Shown piece after piece: positions 15,001 through 23,343 of a stretch of DNA of 27,186 nt (position 1 is the first letter of the stretch; every line of letters begins with the position of its first letter). Source of the DNA: a virus; IMG/VR virus record IMGVR_UViG_3300031757_000014, positions 1 to 27,186 of that record. One strand, given 5' to 3'. Below the pieces are notes generated by a model. That model made no database searches and was not told the DNA's origin. It was given only the letters and a program-made list of their open reading frames with translations. The translations under genes and the position numbers were made by a program.

Positions 15001-18000
15001 ATGGCGCACAATCCGAATCTCACGGGCCGTAGGTGCCGCTGCTGCCGGAGGCGTAACCGCCTCCGCTGTTGCTTCCAGCATTTCCTCACGGGTTATCTCC
15101 CCCAGGGCGTACTCCTGGTAAGGCGTGGCCGGCGGTGGCGTAACCGCCTCCGCAGCCGCCACACGGGCAGTAGGAGCATCGCCCACCAAACTGTCCACAT
15201 GCGCCTTAGCGTCCTCCAAAGTCTCCCACACCCCAGGAACCGCCACGGTCTTATCAGGGTTGCTCTTTGCCGGGACACGCACATTGCCGCCGTCGGCAAC
15301 CTTCTCAAACTTCTCCATCCCCTCCCGCTTGTACCAAACCGTCCAGCCGCCAGCCTTCCCCTTCGACCTACGAATCCGAAACATGGTCGGTTCGACCTCA
15401 CCCCAGGACCTCCCCCTTGGCAGCATCACTCCTTCGCTCGCGTTCAGATCCGCTACCAGTTCGTAAGCGTCGCCCTTCTTGTAGCCGGCAAGATCCCTCC
15501 ACACCGGCCCCCCCGCCGGCGGTGTGACCGCCTCCGCAGCAACCTCACGGGCCGTAGGCGCCGGCACCCCCTCGCCAGCCCACTTCCCCAAACTCTCCTT
15601 GATCTGCCCAATGCCCCCTTTGGCCTCAACAACCCGAACATGCTCCCCCACCAGGCCACGCGCCTGTGCCCTCTTTAGAAGATCCCTCATCAAGGCACGG
15701 TACGCAGCGGGACCGTAGAAGAACAGTTCCTCCGCACCCCCCACAAGATCAGCAAACTTCTGTAGTTGTTCAGGCCCGGCAACAACCTCCTTAGCGCCCG
15801 TCTTAGGCAACTGCACATCGTACGACCCGACCATCTCCGTCGGATCCAACACCCCGTGCTTCGCAGAGATAATGCCACCCAACTCGGCGTCACTACCGTC
15901 GATCTGGCGCCTCAGATACTTGAAGGTTTCGCCCGTATAAAGATCCTCGGCAGCAACCGTGGCACCTTCCACCATCGGGCACTTGTCTCCCGTGCAGGCA
16001 GAGAACACCTTGCGGCGAGCCGCAGCACGCCTGGCAGCAACACCACCAGCCGCTGCTGCCGGAGGCGGCGTAACCGCCTCCGCACTACGGGCAGCCAGGA
16101 GGCGGTCCACCTCATCAATCTCGTCGAGCAGATCACGCATCTCCGGGGAATACGACTTCCGCGCCTCCAGATCACTGAGGTCGAGAAGAATGTCACCAGA
16201 CCCGTCATCGGCAATAAAGCCGCCCTCATCCAAAGCACGACTCAACTGCTCATTCAACTCGTCGGCACGGTTCGTCAACGCACTCCGTGTAGACGCTGCT
16301 GCCGGCGGAGGCGTAACCGCCTCCGCAGCCACCGCACGCGCCGTAGGAGCCACACCCAACCGCTTCGTCGCTTCGGCCTGCGCCAACTCCTTCGCCTCAT
16401 TCAACGAACCAACCCGCCCCACTTCCTCACCATTCACCGAAACAACCCAGCCGTCACGAACCCACTTATCGACCTCCTTGCCAAACTCCTCAACCGTCTG
16501 CACTGTGCCATGCGGTTCAACAGTCCAGACATCGATCTGACGGCGACCATCCACCTCCCGCACCGACATCGCACTCTCCCCAGGCAACGTCGTGCGCGGC
16601 TTAGATCCGACATGCTTACCGGCATCAGTCCACGCCTTCGCCTCTCGAAGCCGCAACGCCTGGCGTTCCTCCAACGTCATACGCGTCGCTTCATCAACAT
16701 TCGTGACGCTGCGGTACTTGATTAGTAGTTCTTTCTCCGACGGGATCGAATACTTCGGCTCCCGCAACGGCCGGGAAGCAAACGGCACCTCCTCAGACGG
16801 CGCCTTCGACCACTTCAACGGCTGACCCTCAGCCACCTCCGCCCCACCGGAAACATTCCTCGACCACACACCATCCCGCAACGTCGCTTCCAAACGTACA
16901 AACGGCGAATCCTTAGACAACAACACCCCACCAGCCAACGCCTGACGCTGCTGCCACTCATCCAACGACGCCCCGTAACCATGCCCCCGATCCAAAGCAC
17001 CCCGATACGCAGCAGTCACTTCCTCCCAACTATTCTCAGCCTCCCCCATCCACCTCGGCAAATCATTCACAGAAATCCCGTTGTAATCCCGATAAATACT
17101 CCCAATATCAGGATAAAGACGACCATCCAAATGAACCTCCCGCACATCAAACCCAGGAGCAGGCACAGTCTTCGCCCACGGGCCAGGAGGATCAGGGTTC
17201 AACAACTCCCGAAACTCAAACACATCCCCAAACCACTCCCGCATCCTCGGAACCTCAGGAAAAGCATCCAACAACCCCTGCTTATCCAACTCCGCCAACG
17301 GCTCCTGCAACGCAGCAAGCAACCGCTTCATCGACTGAACATCCGTCGACACCTCAGCCAACGACTTAGCGTCCTCCACCAAATGCCGCATCTTCTCCGC
17401 AGCGGCCGCAAACGCCTCCGTCAACTCGGCCAACAACTTCTCATCAGTAATCGTTCTCGTCGCCGCCGTCTGCTGCCCCATCAACATCCTGCTGACCGCC
17501 TCCAACTGGGCCTTCCGGTACCCAATCAACGACGCTTCCTCCAACAAAGGCTTCATGAACTCATGCATCGACTCCTTCGACTGGCGGCCACGACGGGTCA
17601 CATCGCCCATCGCCTCGATCAACCGGGACTGTATGTCAACCAGTTTCGCCTCAAGAATCTCAGTCTCAGCCACCCACGCAGCCGCCTGCTCCCCCATCTC
17701 AGACGCACCTTCCCGCTTCGCAATTTTCATCCGCATGGCCTTCACCTGCTCCACATCCAGGCCGGCCTCAATCCCCCTGAACACCTCATCAAACAAATCG
17801 CCCCTGGCGCCATACTGCTTTTTCAACGCATTGTGGGCAACATCTTTTTGCCCCTTGATCCAAGTCAACGGCTCCTGGAACGCAATACCCCCCTCCTCCA
17901 ACAAGGTCATAATCTTTGATCGACGCACCCCCTCCCCGATCTTGCTCAAATAAACATCCATAGCCTTCCAAATGTTCGTATCAAACAGTTCCTCCGCCCC

Positions 18001-19821
18001 ATCACCAAACTCGGCTTTCGCTATCGCCTTGATCTGCTCATCAACCGTGCGACGCAAGGGATCATCCGCCTGCTTCATCAACGGGATACCCCTGAACTCG
18101 CCGCCAGCAATCAGTTGACGCTGCATCGTCGGGTCATACGCCTGCTCCAACGCCCGACGCATCACCCACAACTCATCGGCACTCGAAGCCAACCAGTTCA
18201 TCCCACCAAACGCATTAGCGCGCAGCAGAGCATTATCCATCCAGTGGCGGCCCTGAGTCCAGAAATCCGCAACAACGCTCAGGCCGGCACGTTCAATCAC
18301 AGCACCAAACTTCTGCTGAAACGCCGGATTCATAACCGGCAAACCATTCTCCACAACAGTCGCACCCAACGAATCAGTAAGGTAATACTGCGTTTTCAGC
18401 ATGTCGTCGACCTGCTTGGGCTCCAACCCCAACCGGCGAGCCGACCGGCGAAGATCCAACGCATCCTTCGACATGAGATCCATGAACCGGTTACGGGCAG
18501 CCCACCCCGCATTATTGCCCACCATGATCCTGTTGGCATCCAACACTGTTTCGTAATCGCCGCTTCGCAACCCCCGTTTGAGGCCGGCCTTCGTGTTGAA
18601 CGAGTTCTCAATCGTTTCCGCAATCCCCCTACTGAGCGGGCCCGCTTTCGCCTTCTTTTTCGCAGTCTCCCTACTGAACAGGTTCGCTTTCGCCTTCCCG
18701 AACTGCGGAACAACCGTCGTCAACACCTTCCCGGTGAAACCAGGCAACTTGAACGCCTCGACCGGCATCCTCGCCGCCACCCGTGCCGCCGCCGTATAGA
18801 AATCGTCAGGCATGTCACCCAAATCGACACCCTTGGCGATGTCTTTCATTCGGCCAACGATCCTCGCTTCCGCAGCAGCCGCATCCTGCGCCCCGGCCGC
18901 CCCGAACCTGGCAACCGCCTCAGCGGCATCATCAAGCGCCCCCTGCGCCACAGGGCGGGCCAACTCGCCAATGTACGGCAACTTTGACGCCTGGCTGGCA
19001 CGACGGGCCGTCACACCACCCCTGGTGGCCTTGTCCAACACCTTGTCCAAACGCACCGCCCGCCCCAGACGCCCCGTCGTCGGAAAAAACAACCCCATCT
19101 GCCCCAACAAACCAACTTCCTTCAACGCCTCCGCTCCCGCCGAATGCATAGCATTCGACCTGCCGACAGCATTCACACCATCCTTCAACACCTTCGACTT
19201 GTGAGCGGCCTGCGTCGCCGTCACCCCAGCCTTACCGCCAGCCTTGACAATGTCGTCGTACCAGGCGGCACCCTTCGACATCACATTTATCAACTTCGGG
19301 GCCGTCATCCCCGCACGACCAGCAGCCCCAATACCACCCGTCATATAAGTAATCGGATCAAACGCAATATCCAACCCCAACCCAAGCACCATGTCCAACG
19401 GGCCAGGAAGATCCAACCCCCAATCACGCATCACATCCTGCATAAACAGGTTGTCCTCAGTCTGCTTCCACCAATCAACAGGCGAAAACCCCTCACCGGT
19501 AAACAGATCACCAACCTCTTTGATCGTCGACACAATCGCCGCACGCGGCGTATCGATCAGATCAATAAACTTCCCCAACGGGCCAGCAAACTCAAACGGC
19601 CCCGGCTCCGGCTCCGGCGCCTTCGGGAACTGCACCGGGTCAGGCCGCGGCGCCAACTGCTCTATCGTAATAGGCGTACGCTGCGGCACATCCTTCGGAG
19701 CCCTCACCAGGTCGATCAACGGACCCTGGGCGCCCCCAGTCATATTGGCGAGAATATCCCCCCGGCTGGGCCGGCCAGGCCCAGTCGTAATGTTCGCCAG
19801 AATATCTTCACGCGACGGCAC
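12094..19821 (-). CDS. Giant polyvalent virion-type protein (2575 aa) with repeat-linked modules
   Basis: The GTG start at 19821 follows a strong GGAGG. Residues 2-33 hold a duplicated (P)SR(E/G)DILAN(I/M)T unit. The N-terminal 1000 residues are helical, Ala-rich and phage-structural in style. From about 1165 to 1785 come modules split by five AEAVTPP linkers (near residues 1169, 1251, 1433, 1560 and 1589). They include a coiled coil, a DUF6884-like module (about 1270-1420, with CTGDKC, AAEDLYTGETF and IISAKHG) and an ADP-ribosyltransferase-like module (about 1600-1785, with GLYVTP, NPLEVP, GYDVIILRG and DEMVVLDASLI). The C-terminal 450 residues (from TPGFVIRNGLGGSW near 2155) resemble conserved ends of large polyvalent proteins. 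It is likely packaged and injected with the DNA; this is inferred from family and position. Confidence 0.85.
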   Translation of the reverse strand: MPSREDILANITTGPGRPSRGDILANMTGGAQGPLIDLVRAPKDVPQRTPITIEQLAPRPDPVQFPKAPEPEPGPFEFAGPLGKFIDLIDTPRAAIVSTIKEVGDLFTGEGFSPVDWWKQTEDNLFMQDVMRDWGLDLPGPLDMVLGLGLDIAFDPITYMTGGIGAAGRAGMTAPKLINVMSKGAAWYDDIVKAGGKAGVTATQAAHKSKVLKDGVNAVGRSNAMHSAGAEALKEVGLLGQMGLFFPTTGRLGRAVRLDKVLDKATRGGVTARRASQASKLPYIGELARPVAQGALDDAAEAVARFGAAGAQDAAAAEARIVGRMKDIAKGVDLGDMPDDFYTAAARVAARMPVEAFKLPGFTGKVLTTVVPQFGKAKANLFSRETAKKKAKAGPLSRGIAETIENSFNTKAGLKRGLRSGDYETVLDANRIMVGNNAGWAARNRFMDLMSKDALDLRRSARRLGLEPKQVDDMLKTQYYLTDSLGATVVENGLPVMNPAFQQKFGAVIERAGLSVVADFWTQGRHWMDNALLRANAFGGMNWLASSADELWVMRRALEQAYDPTMQRQLIAGGEFRGIPLMKQADDPLRRTVDEQIKAIAKAEFGDGAEELFDTNIWKAMDVYLSKIGEGVRRSKIMTLLEEGGIAFQEPLTWIKGQKDVAHNALKKQYGARGDLFDEVFRGIEAGLDVEQVKAMRMKIAKREGASEMGEQAAAWVAETEILEAKLVDIQSRLIEAMGDVTRRGRQSKESMHEFMKPLLEEASLIGYRKAQLEAVSRMLMGQQTAATRTITDEKLLAELTEAFAAAAEKMRHLVEDAKSLAEVSTDVQSMKRLLAALQEPLAELDKQGLLDAFPEVPRMREWFGDVFEFRELLNPDPPGPWAKTVPAPGFDVREVHLDGRLYPDIGSIYRDYNGISVNDLPRWMGEAENSWEEVTAAYRGALDRGHGYGASLDEWQQRQALAGGVLLSKDSPFVRLEATLRDGVWSRNVSGGAEVAEGQPLKWSKAPSEEVPFASRPLREPKYSIPSEKELLIKYRSVTNVDEATRMTLEERQALRLREAKAWTDAGKHVGSKPRTTLPGESAMSVREVDGRRQIDVWTVEPHGTVQTVEEFGKEVDKWVRDGWVVSVNGEEVGRVGSLNEAKELAQAEATKRLGVAPTARAVAAEAVTPPPAAASTRSALTNRADELNEQLSRALDEGGFIADDGSGDILLDLSDLEARKSYSPEMRDLLDEIDEVDRLLAARSAEAVTPPPAAAAGGVAARRAAARRKVFSACTGDKCPMVEGATVAAEDLYTGETFKYLRRQIDGSDAELGGIISAKHGVLDPTEMVGSYDVQLPKTGAKEVVAGPEQLQKFADLVGGAEELFFYGPAAYRALMRDLLKRAQARGLVGEHVRVVEAKGGIGQIKESLGKWAGEGVPAPTAREVAAEAVTPPAGGPVWRDLAGYKKGDAYELVADLNASEGVMLPRGRSWGEVEPTMFRIRRSKGKAGGWTVWYKREGMEKFEKVADGGNVRVPAKSNPDKTVAVPGVWETLEDAKAHVDSLVGDAPTARVAAAEAVTPPPATPYQEYALGEITREEMLEATAEAVTPPAAAAPTAREIRIVRHAEPDAQAFAEGKPQGLYVTPLDEAPPGGVSAHRDLGEPVYATVMPKNPLEVPQAKVTIPERAAFWGSEYEADAGVSALRHLLDDAEWGRLLRGDGELRKDHVERLLTELEERFPGFDYRRMIDEGEDAYSLLGVYGSRLASEQGYDVIILRGKQIRSGVDDPHPVVGDEMVVLDASLIRSEGAPKPPAAATRAPDPSGMYGPKGAPRFDEAIVRTPFGDFRLRFVGKRTGQGVEILDAPSGLMASPAKTGEKVPGTRAPLGPGVKFKNYAAAESRIDGWAQEVFENRWTGAEAQGAVGATFLDPARQGGVRQALATLTGRTETTGFPGGIEEGLSWLDEPMWRMPLEQRMAFTEAERDVLIQAERLNHLAYALADYEKAEAAMRVGLTVEAEIATMQGRLRQLQAEFDVTKEVYEAAGANLREPGGRKDLAHQGLAPKDVAELFDGTRTDMDYFQAALRKFNTSRGKDLFDKSLTQQTAAQWGPNSVDPKWSRGWSAPLGDGGGEAAPVFEMLNALFKTSSSSGDFGAFLKWYDKFLNYWKAQAVSTPGFVIRNGLGGSWLSYAFGLMELGSTNKFAGVFFKASKLGEGNAVKGVDEMIKALGISKKKSVSVGFGSRVDINELRTIRRVLDSGIVGGGQVITEVDRNVAMRLVRESRNPITNQPIDVVFNPASTEFAPFRFIRSSNEQMETVLRGALAFDVLQKGGSVADAAGQVYKFHFNYADLTSMERKMRRIIPFWTWQKNVVPILVESLGKHPYAWGRLQQVKGNLELQSKEEGVVPDYFLENMAIRLPWKINDYQSYWIPDLPFRDLNRLMKEPGSITRVFAESAAPPVKVPLEIWAGKQFFADLPFSGRYQQVPHVYAKFPFLMDALSLAGKAKKDKKGEYKMRDQDLYMMDSWMPFLSRFRRLLPNESRYSRRVASTVVSTVFGTQVRVNDPHETRNQIIRNDRAFDEKMRDLIDIEMRVR
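15046..16326 (-). repeat. Five palindromic linker repeats inside the giant gene
   Basis: Five copies of GGCGTAACCGCCTCCGC-type sequence occur in frame at 15046-15065, 15132-15153, 15518-15537, 16060-16082 and 16305-16326. The best copy has perfect 9-bp arms (GCGGAGGCG / CGCCTCCGC) around TAAC. The copy at 16060 has 9-bp arms with a five-base loop, that at 15046 has 8-bp arms, and those at 15132 and 15518 are degraded. All encode Ala-Glu-Ala-Val-Thr-Pro-Pro on the minus strand, often beside an Ala-Pro-Thr-Ala-Arg motif, and fall between protein modules. Confidence 0.85.
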
Positions 19822-19823
19822 GA

Positions 19824-21869
19824 CTACCTCCGTGCCTCGTACTCCTGCATGGCTTCGATGTCGCCCCAGCCGCCAATCGGTACATTCGCCAGCGTATCGT
19901 TGATATCCACCGGGTAATATCCGAACGGAGCGTTCTGCTGCTCATCGAGTTCTGACCTGAAACCGATCTCCGGATCGATGAAATACGTTTCACCATTAGG
20001 ACCAACCCACGGCATCATGTTCTCGTAATCACCCGCAGGGTTCTCCATCATGTCCCCATACAGATCACCCAACAAGCCACCCGCCGACATGGCCTGCGCC
20101 GTACCCGGCGTCAAACCCATCTGAGCATCAATCTGAGCGAACTGCGCCGCCTCAGCAGCAGCCGCCTGATTCGACTTCGCCTCAGCCTCCGCCTTAGCCT
20201 GAGCAGCCTCAGCCCTCGAAATCTGCCCCGACGCCTCCAACTGATCGATACGAGACACCTCAGACTGATACGCCTGCTGCGCCTGATACTGACCCGCACG
20301 CTGCGTCTGCCCCGCACCAAACGCACCAGCAGTAGCCGCCTCAGCACCCTTGAACCTACCCGCAGCATTCGCCTGCCCAGCACCATACATGCCCGTGCTG
20401 TACGCCTGATTAGCCCCAAACTGTCCCTGAGCGATCTGATTCAACAACGACTGCTGCGCCCCCAACTCGCCAGTACCGATCTGACCCAACGCCTGCATGT
20501 TCTGCAAACCCAGATCCGTACGCCGCCCAGCAATATCCTCCGCCAAATCCGCCCGGCCACCAAACAACTCATCCGCCAAAGCACTACGGGCATCCTGGAA
20601 CAACCCAGTCGCCCCCAACTGGCGGTCAGTAGCCTCCGACGCCGCAATCGACGCCAAACGGCCCTGCAAATCCTGCGACGAAAGACCCTGCGACCCCAAC
20701 AACGCCGCAGTCTCAGCACCAACCGCCGACGTATACGCCTCCGGCCCCACACCCTGCTCCCGCAGAGCAGCCTCCGCATCCAACCGGCGCTGATCCAAAC
20801 CACCCTGAGCGCCGGTGTAACGCCCACTCATGGCATCCGCCATCGCCTGCTCCTGGGTCAGACGCTCACCCTCCAAGGTGCCCATCTGCCCCAACAGGGC
20901 CGCCTCGTTCGAGTCGAGGCGGGCGCCACGATCCAGTTCCAACTGGTCATACACGCCGCCCCGGCGGGTCTGCTCGGCGTTCAACGAATCAATCAGATGC
21001 TGGTACTGCTGGCCGGCATTCGCCCGCTGCATGTCAGCCATCGCCAGAATCTGGCCCTGCTCACGGCCCTGACGGCCCGTCAAATACTCCAGGGTGTCAT
21101 CACGGACACCACCGTAATAACCCTCATCGGCGGCGCCCCTGTCATCCCAATACTGACCAGACCGATCCCCCGCATCAGACCAGTAATCACCAGTCACCGT
21201 GCCCTCGTCCTCGAAATATGCTTCCGACGTATCGAAAGCGGTCTGGGCATCATCCCGCATATCGTCATACAGATCAACGTATGAATCCTCGATACTGGCA
21301 AGCGGTGCGGCAGGTGCGGCAGGTGCGGCAGGTGCGGCAGCATTGTTTGCCACAAAGTTCTTCCAGTCATCTGACTCGACCTGGCCCAGAAACGCGTCCA
21401 ACGCAGATTGCCCACCACGCAGCGCAGGGTCACCCATAGCGCCAGGTGAACCAAACACCGGGGCATCCTGCACCGCCTCGTAAGCAGCCGTGTTACCACC
21501 CGTAACCGGATCGTAATAAGCGTTCCCTGCTGCCACATACCGTTGTCCCGACAACTCAAACGGGTCAGGTCGTGCAGGTGCGGGCGCAGGTGCCTGGGCG
21601 CCAGGATACGCAATCCTTGCCGGCGAAGGCGCCTGTGCGCCAGGATACGCAATCCTTGCCGGCGCCGGTACAGCACCTGGCCGGTTGATAGCCCGCGACT
21701 GAGGCCGCTGGGCGGCAGCCACCGCAGGAGTCGCACCAGCACCCGTGCCACCGCTGGCACCACCGGCAGCCAACATCGTGTTGGGGGGGCCACCTGTCGT
21801 CGCAGCATTCGTCAGAATGCCGCTACGACTCCGCACAGACGGAGCCATCCGACCGCGAGGACCAGCCAT
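19824..21869 (-). CDS. Ala/Gln/Gly-rich virion-type protein (681 aa)
   Basis: The ATG at 21869 overlaps the upstream stop by one base. The N-terminus (1-100) is Pro/Ala-rich with tandem PARIAYPGAQ units. It is followed by an acidic Tyr-rich region (about 190-275, many DYWSD- and YDD-type motifs). Then comes a long helical stretch (about 280-600) rich in Gln, Ala and Gly, with motifs such as GQFGANQAYSTGMYGAGQ. The C-terminus is acidic. The composition resembles internal virion or tail-associated proteins of podovirus-like phages, but no catalytic motif is seen. It is directly upstream of the 2575-residue gene, which suggests the two products act in one virion substructure. Confidence 0.7.
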   Translation of the reverse strand: MAGPRGRMAPSVRSRSGILTNAATTGGPPNTMLAAGGASGGTGAGATPAVAAAQRPQSRAINRPGAVPAPARIAYPGAQAPSPARIAYPGAQAPAPAPARPDPFELSGQRYVAAGNAYYDPVTGGNTAAYEAVQDAPVFGSPGAMGDPALRGGQSALDAFLGQVESDDWKNFVANNAAAPAAPAAPAAPLASIEDSYVDLYDDMRDDAQTAFDTSEAYFEDEGTVTGDYWSDAGDRSGQYWDDRGAADEGYYGGVRDDTLEYLTGRQGREQGQILAMADMQRANAGQQYQHLIDSLNAEQTRRGGVYDQLELDRGARLDSNEAALLGQMGTLEGERLTQEQAMADAMSGRYTGAQGGLDQRRLDAEAALREQGVGPEAYTSAVGAETAALLGSQGLSSQDLQGRLASIAASEATDRQLGATGLFQDARSALADELFGGRADLAEDIAGRRTDLGLQNMQALGQIGTGELGAQQSLLNQIAQGQFGANQAYSTGMYGAGQANAAGRFKGAEAATAGAFGAGQTQRAGQYQAQQAYQSEVSRIDQLEASGQISRAEAAQAKAEAEAKSNQAAAAEAAQFAQIDAQMGLTPGTAQAMSAGGLLGDLYGDMMENPAGDYENMMPWVGPNGETYFIDPEIGFRSELDEQQNAPFGYYPVDINDTLANVPIGGWGDIEAMQEYEARR
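21304..21339. repeat. 9-bp tandem repeat, four copies
   Basis: GGTGCGGCA occurs four times in a row at 21304-21339, encoding an (Ala-Ala-Pro)n stretch in the 681-residue protein. The multiple-of-three unit means copy-number slippage would keep the frame. Confidence 0.9.
21592..21669. repeat. 39-bp tandem duplication
   Basis: A 39-base unit is present twice, at 21592-21630 and 21631-21669. The 26-base core beginning GCCAGGATACGCAATCC is identical at 21600 and 21639. It encodes a 13-residue unit containing PARIAYPGAQ near the N-terminus of the 681-residue protein. Few differences between copies suggest a recent duplication. Confidence 0.85.
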
Positions 21870-22375
21870 CAGGCGCCCCTGATCCGTGCAGCCATCACAG
21901 CCCGACGCGACGCATCATCCATAACGCCACCCATGCGCTGCCCAGCGTACGCCTGCTCCGCATCCCACTGTTGAGAAGCCAAATCATCCAACGCACCCTG
22001 CACACCCATCTCAAAGCGGCCAGCCTGACGCAACTCATCCGTATACGTCCGACCCAACCCCCGCTGAAACTGGCCCGAATCCAACATGCCGCGCTGATTG
22101 AACTGACCAGGAACCTGCCGACGCAGATCCCCAAACCGGCGACTCATGTCATCCAAACCCATCGCCCGCTGCCGGCCATACCCCTCACGCTGATGCTGCA
22201 ACCCCGACAAACGCCGACGCAGATCCCGGCCACCCTTAGCAACCGACGTATACTTCGGAATGTTACCCAGCGGCGACGGTGCAATCGCCCCAGCAGCACG
22301 ACCCTGGACGCCAGCCGGCGTCAAAGGCCCAACCGACTCCTTGGAGCGGTTCGTGATGTTGAAGTCAATCGCCAC
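21869..22375 (-). CDS. Arg/Gln-rich virion-type protein (168 aa)
   Basis: The start is GTG 22375 with a weak upstream site, nine bases after the stop of the preceding gene. The product has a Pro/Gly-rich N-terminus. It continues as a long basic helical region (KGGRDLRRRLSGLQHQREGYG, shown to 21389 bases only in outline here) and a Gln/Gly/Asp-rich C-terminal half. RQVPGQFNQRGMLDSGQFQ-type motifs resemble those of the 681-residue neighbour and suggest a shared structural role. The last residues overlap the start of that gene. No named family recognised. Confidence 0.65.
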   Translation of the reverse strand: MAIDFNITNRSKESVGPLTPAGVQGRAAGAIAPSPLGNIPKYTSVAKGGRDLRRRLSGLQHQREGYGRQRAMGLDDMSRRFGDLRRQVPGQFNQRGMLDSGQFQRGLGRTYTDELRQAGRFEMGVQGALDDLASQQWDAEQAYAGQRMGGVMDDASRRAVMAARIRGA

Positions 22376-22384
22376 CGTAGAAGG

Positions 22385-23059
22385 TCAGCGACCGATTGGT
22401 CGGCCACCAGCGGCCTGCTCTGCCATCAGAGCCTGAATAGCGGCGGCACGACCACGACCCGATGACTGGCGGCCAGCGCCCCGCACCGTATTCGGGTCGA
22501 CATGCAACTGTTGGCCCGTCCGTGGATCAAACACCGGTCGAGGACCGTCGAAAGCGCCACTGATCGCCCGGCCTATGCCCGCCAGCGGATGCCCACCCTG
22601 AGGGCCGAAAGAAGCAGGATCCGACAGATCCCGTTCGCCGCCGGGTACACCCGGTACGTCCCAGGGTCCGGTCCCAGGCCCAGTAGGCATCACACCGGGC
22701 GTACCTGGGGTCGGTATGCCCCGTGGTGGGCGTCCTTGACCGCCACCACCTGCGCCGGGGGGACCGCCAGGGCCGCCACCGCCGAAACCTGGCGAACCGG
22801 GACCACCAGGAGGACCACCAGGCCCAGGACCAGCCGGCCCACCAGGAGCCCCCTGACCCATCGAAGCCTGCTCCATCACCATCCGGCGCAGAAACTCCTC
22901 TGCCTCCGGCGTTGCCAACCAAGCCATCACCGCCTGCACCTGCGGATCCTGACTTTGCCTGAACCGCGCCTGGTCAGGCGCAAGACGCTGTCGAGTGGAA
23001 TCCATAACCTGATCCACCCGGTTTACTGAGGGTGGCGCATTTCCTGGTGTGTTCGGCAT
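22385..23059 (-). CDS. Gly/Pro-rich, collagen-like protein (224 aa)
   Basis: A helical N-terminus (about 10-68, with VQAVMAWLATPEAEEFLRRM) leads into a Gly/Pro-rich tract at about 70-142. There, GGP, GPG, GSP and PGG triplets are frequent but do not keep one strict Gly-x-y register. The C-terminus is mixed, with an FDPRTGQQLHVDP segment and a helical end. An AGAAGGAA site precedes the ATG at 23059. Such Gly/Pro-rich tracts occur in phage fibre and virion linker proteins. The same operon encodes a prolyl-hydroxylase-like enzyme, which makes proline hydroxylation worth testing. Confidence 0.7.
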   Translation of the reverse strand: MPNTPGNAPPSVNRVDQVMDSTRQRLAPDQARFRQSQDPQVQAVMAWLATPEAEEFLRRMVMEQASMGQGAPGGPAGPGPGGPPGGPGSPGFGGGGPGGPPGAGGGGQGRPPRGIPTPGTPGVMPTGPGTGPWDVPGVPGGERDLSDPASFGPQGGHPLAGIGRAISGAFDGPRPVFDPRTGQQLHVDPNTVRGAGRQSSGRGRAAAIQALMAEQAAGGRPIGR

Positions 23060-23086
23060 ACTAATAGGTTCCTTCTGTCCCGTGAA

Positions 23087-23335
23087 CTAGCCCCATACAG
23101 CCAAGGTGTTGGAAACCAACACCTTTTTCGTGGCCGTACCGTCTGTGTCGTACATGACGAGATAATCGGTCGTAGCAAGGGTTGCGCCCAAAGCCGTCAG
23201 ATTGCTCGCATCGACACTCAATCCAATCGCCCCACTCGTTCCCCCACCCGCCAAACCGCTGTTCGCAGCAGTCGTAACGGCAGTTATGTCACCGGTCGGA
23301 ACCTGATCTATGCGTTGAGTAATACGCGAAGGCAT
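23087..23335 (-). CDS. Short tail-fibre-like protein (82 aa)
   Basis: The motif GDITAVTTAANSGLAGGGTS, then a GAIGLSVD strand and a DYLVMYD segment, is typical of repeated beta-structured modules in phage tail fibres and tail-attached proteins. Here it forms a separate gene of only 82 residues. A good AGGAGCG site precedes the ATG at 23335. The stop is 27 bases before the next gene, with no strong signal between. It probably is a fibre or appendage subunit; the short length suggests it trimerises or attaches to a larger protein. The same motif type recurs in the 152-residue gene at 26404-26862. Confidence 0.7.
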   Translation of the reverse strand: MPSRITQRIDQVPTGDITAVTTAANSGLAGGGTSGAIGLSVDASNLTALGATLATTDYLVMYDTDGTATKKVLVSNTLAVWG

Positions 23336-23343
23336 AACCGCTC

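Noticed and set aside
15046-16326. CRISPR-like array from evenly repeated palindromes
   Set aside because: Copies are unevenly spaced (about 85 to 520 bases), lie in one protein frame and the sequence between them is coding; this is not a CRISPR array.
12181-19917. Several plus-strand frames of 200-420 codons opposite the giant gene
   Set aside because: All have low-complexity Arg/His/Pro/Leu composition typical of the reverse strand of a GC-rich gene, with no ribosome sites or motifs.
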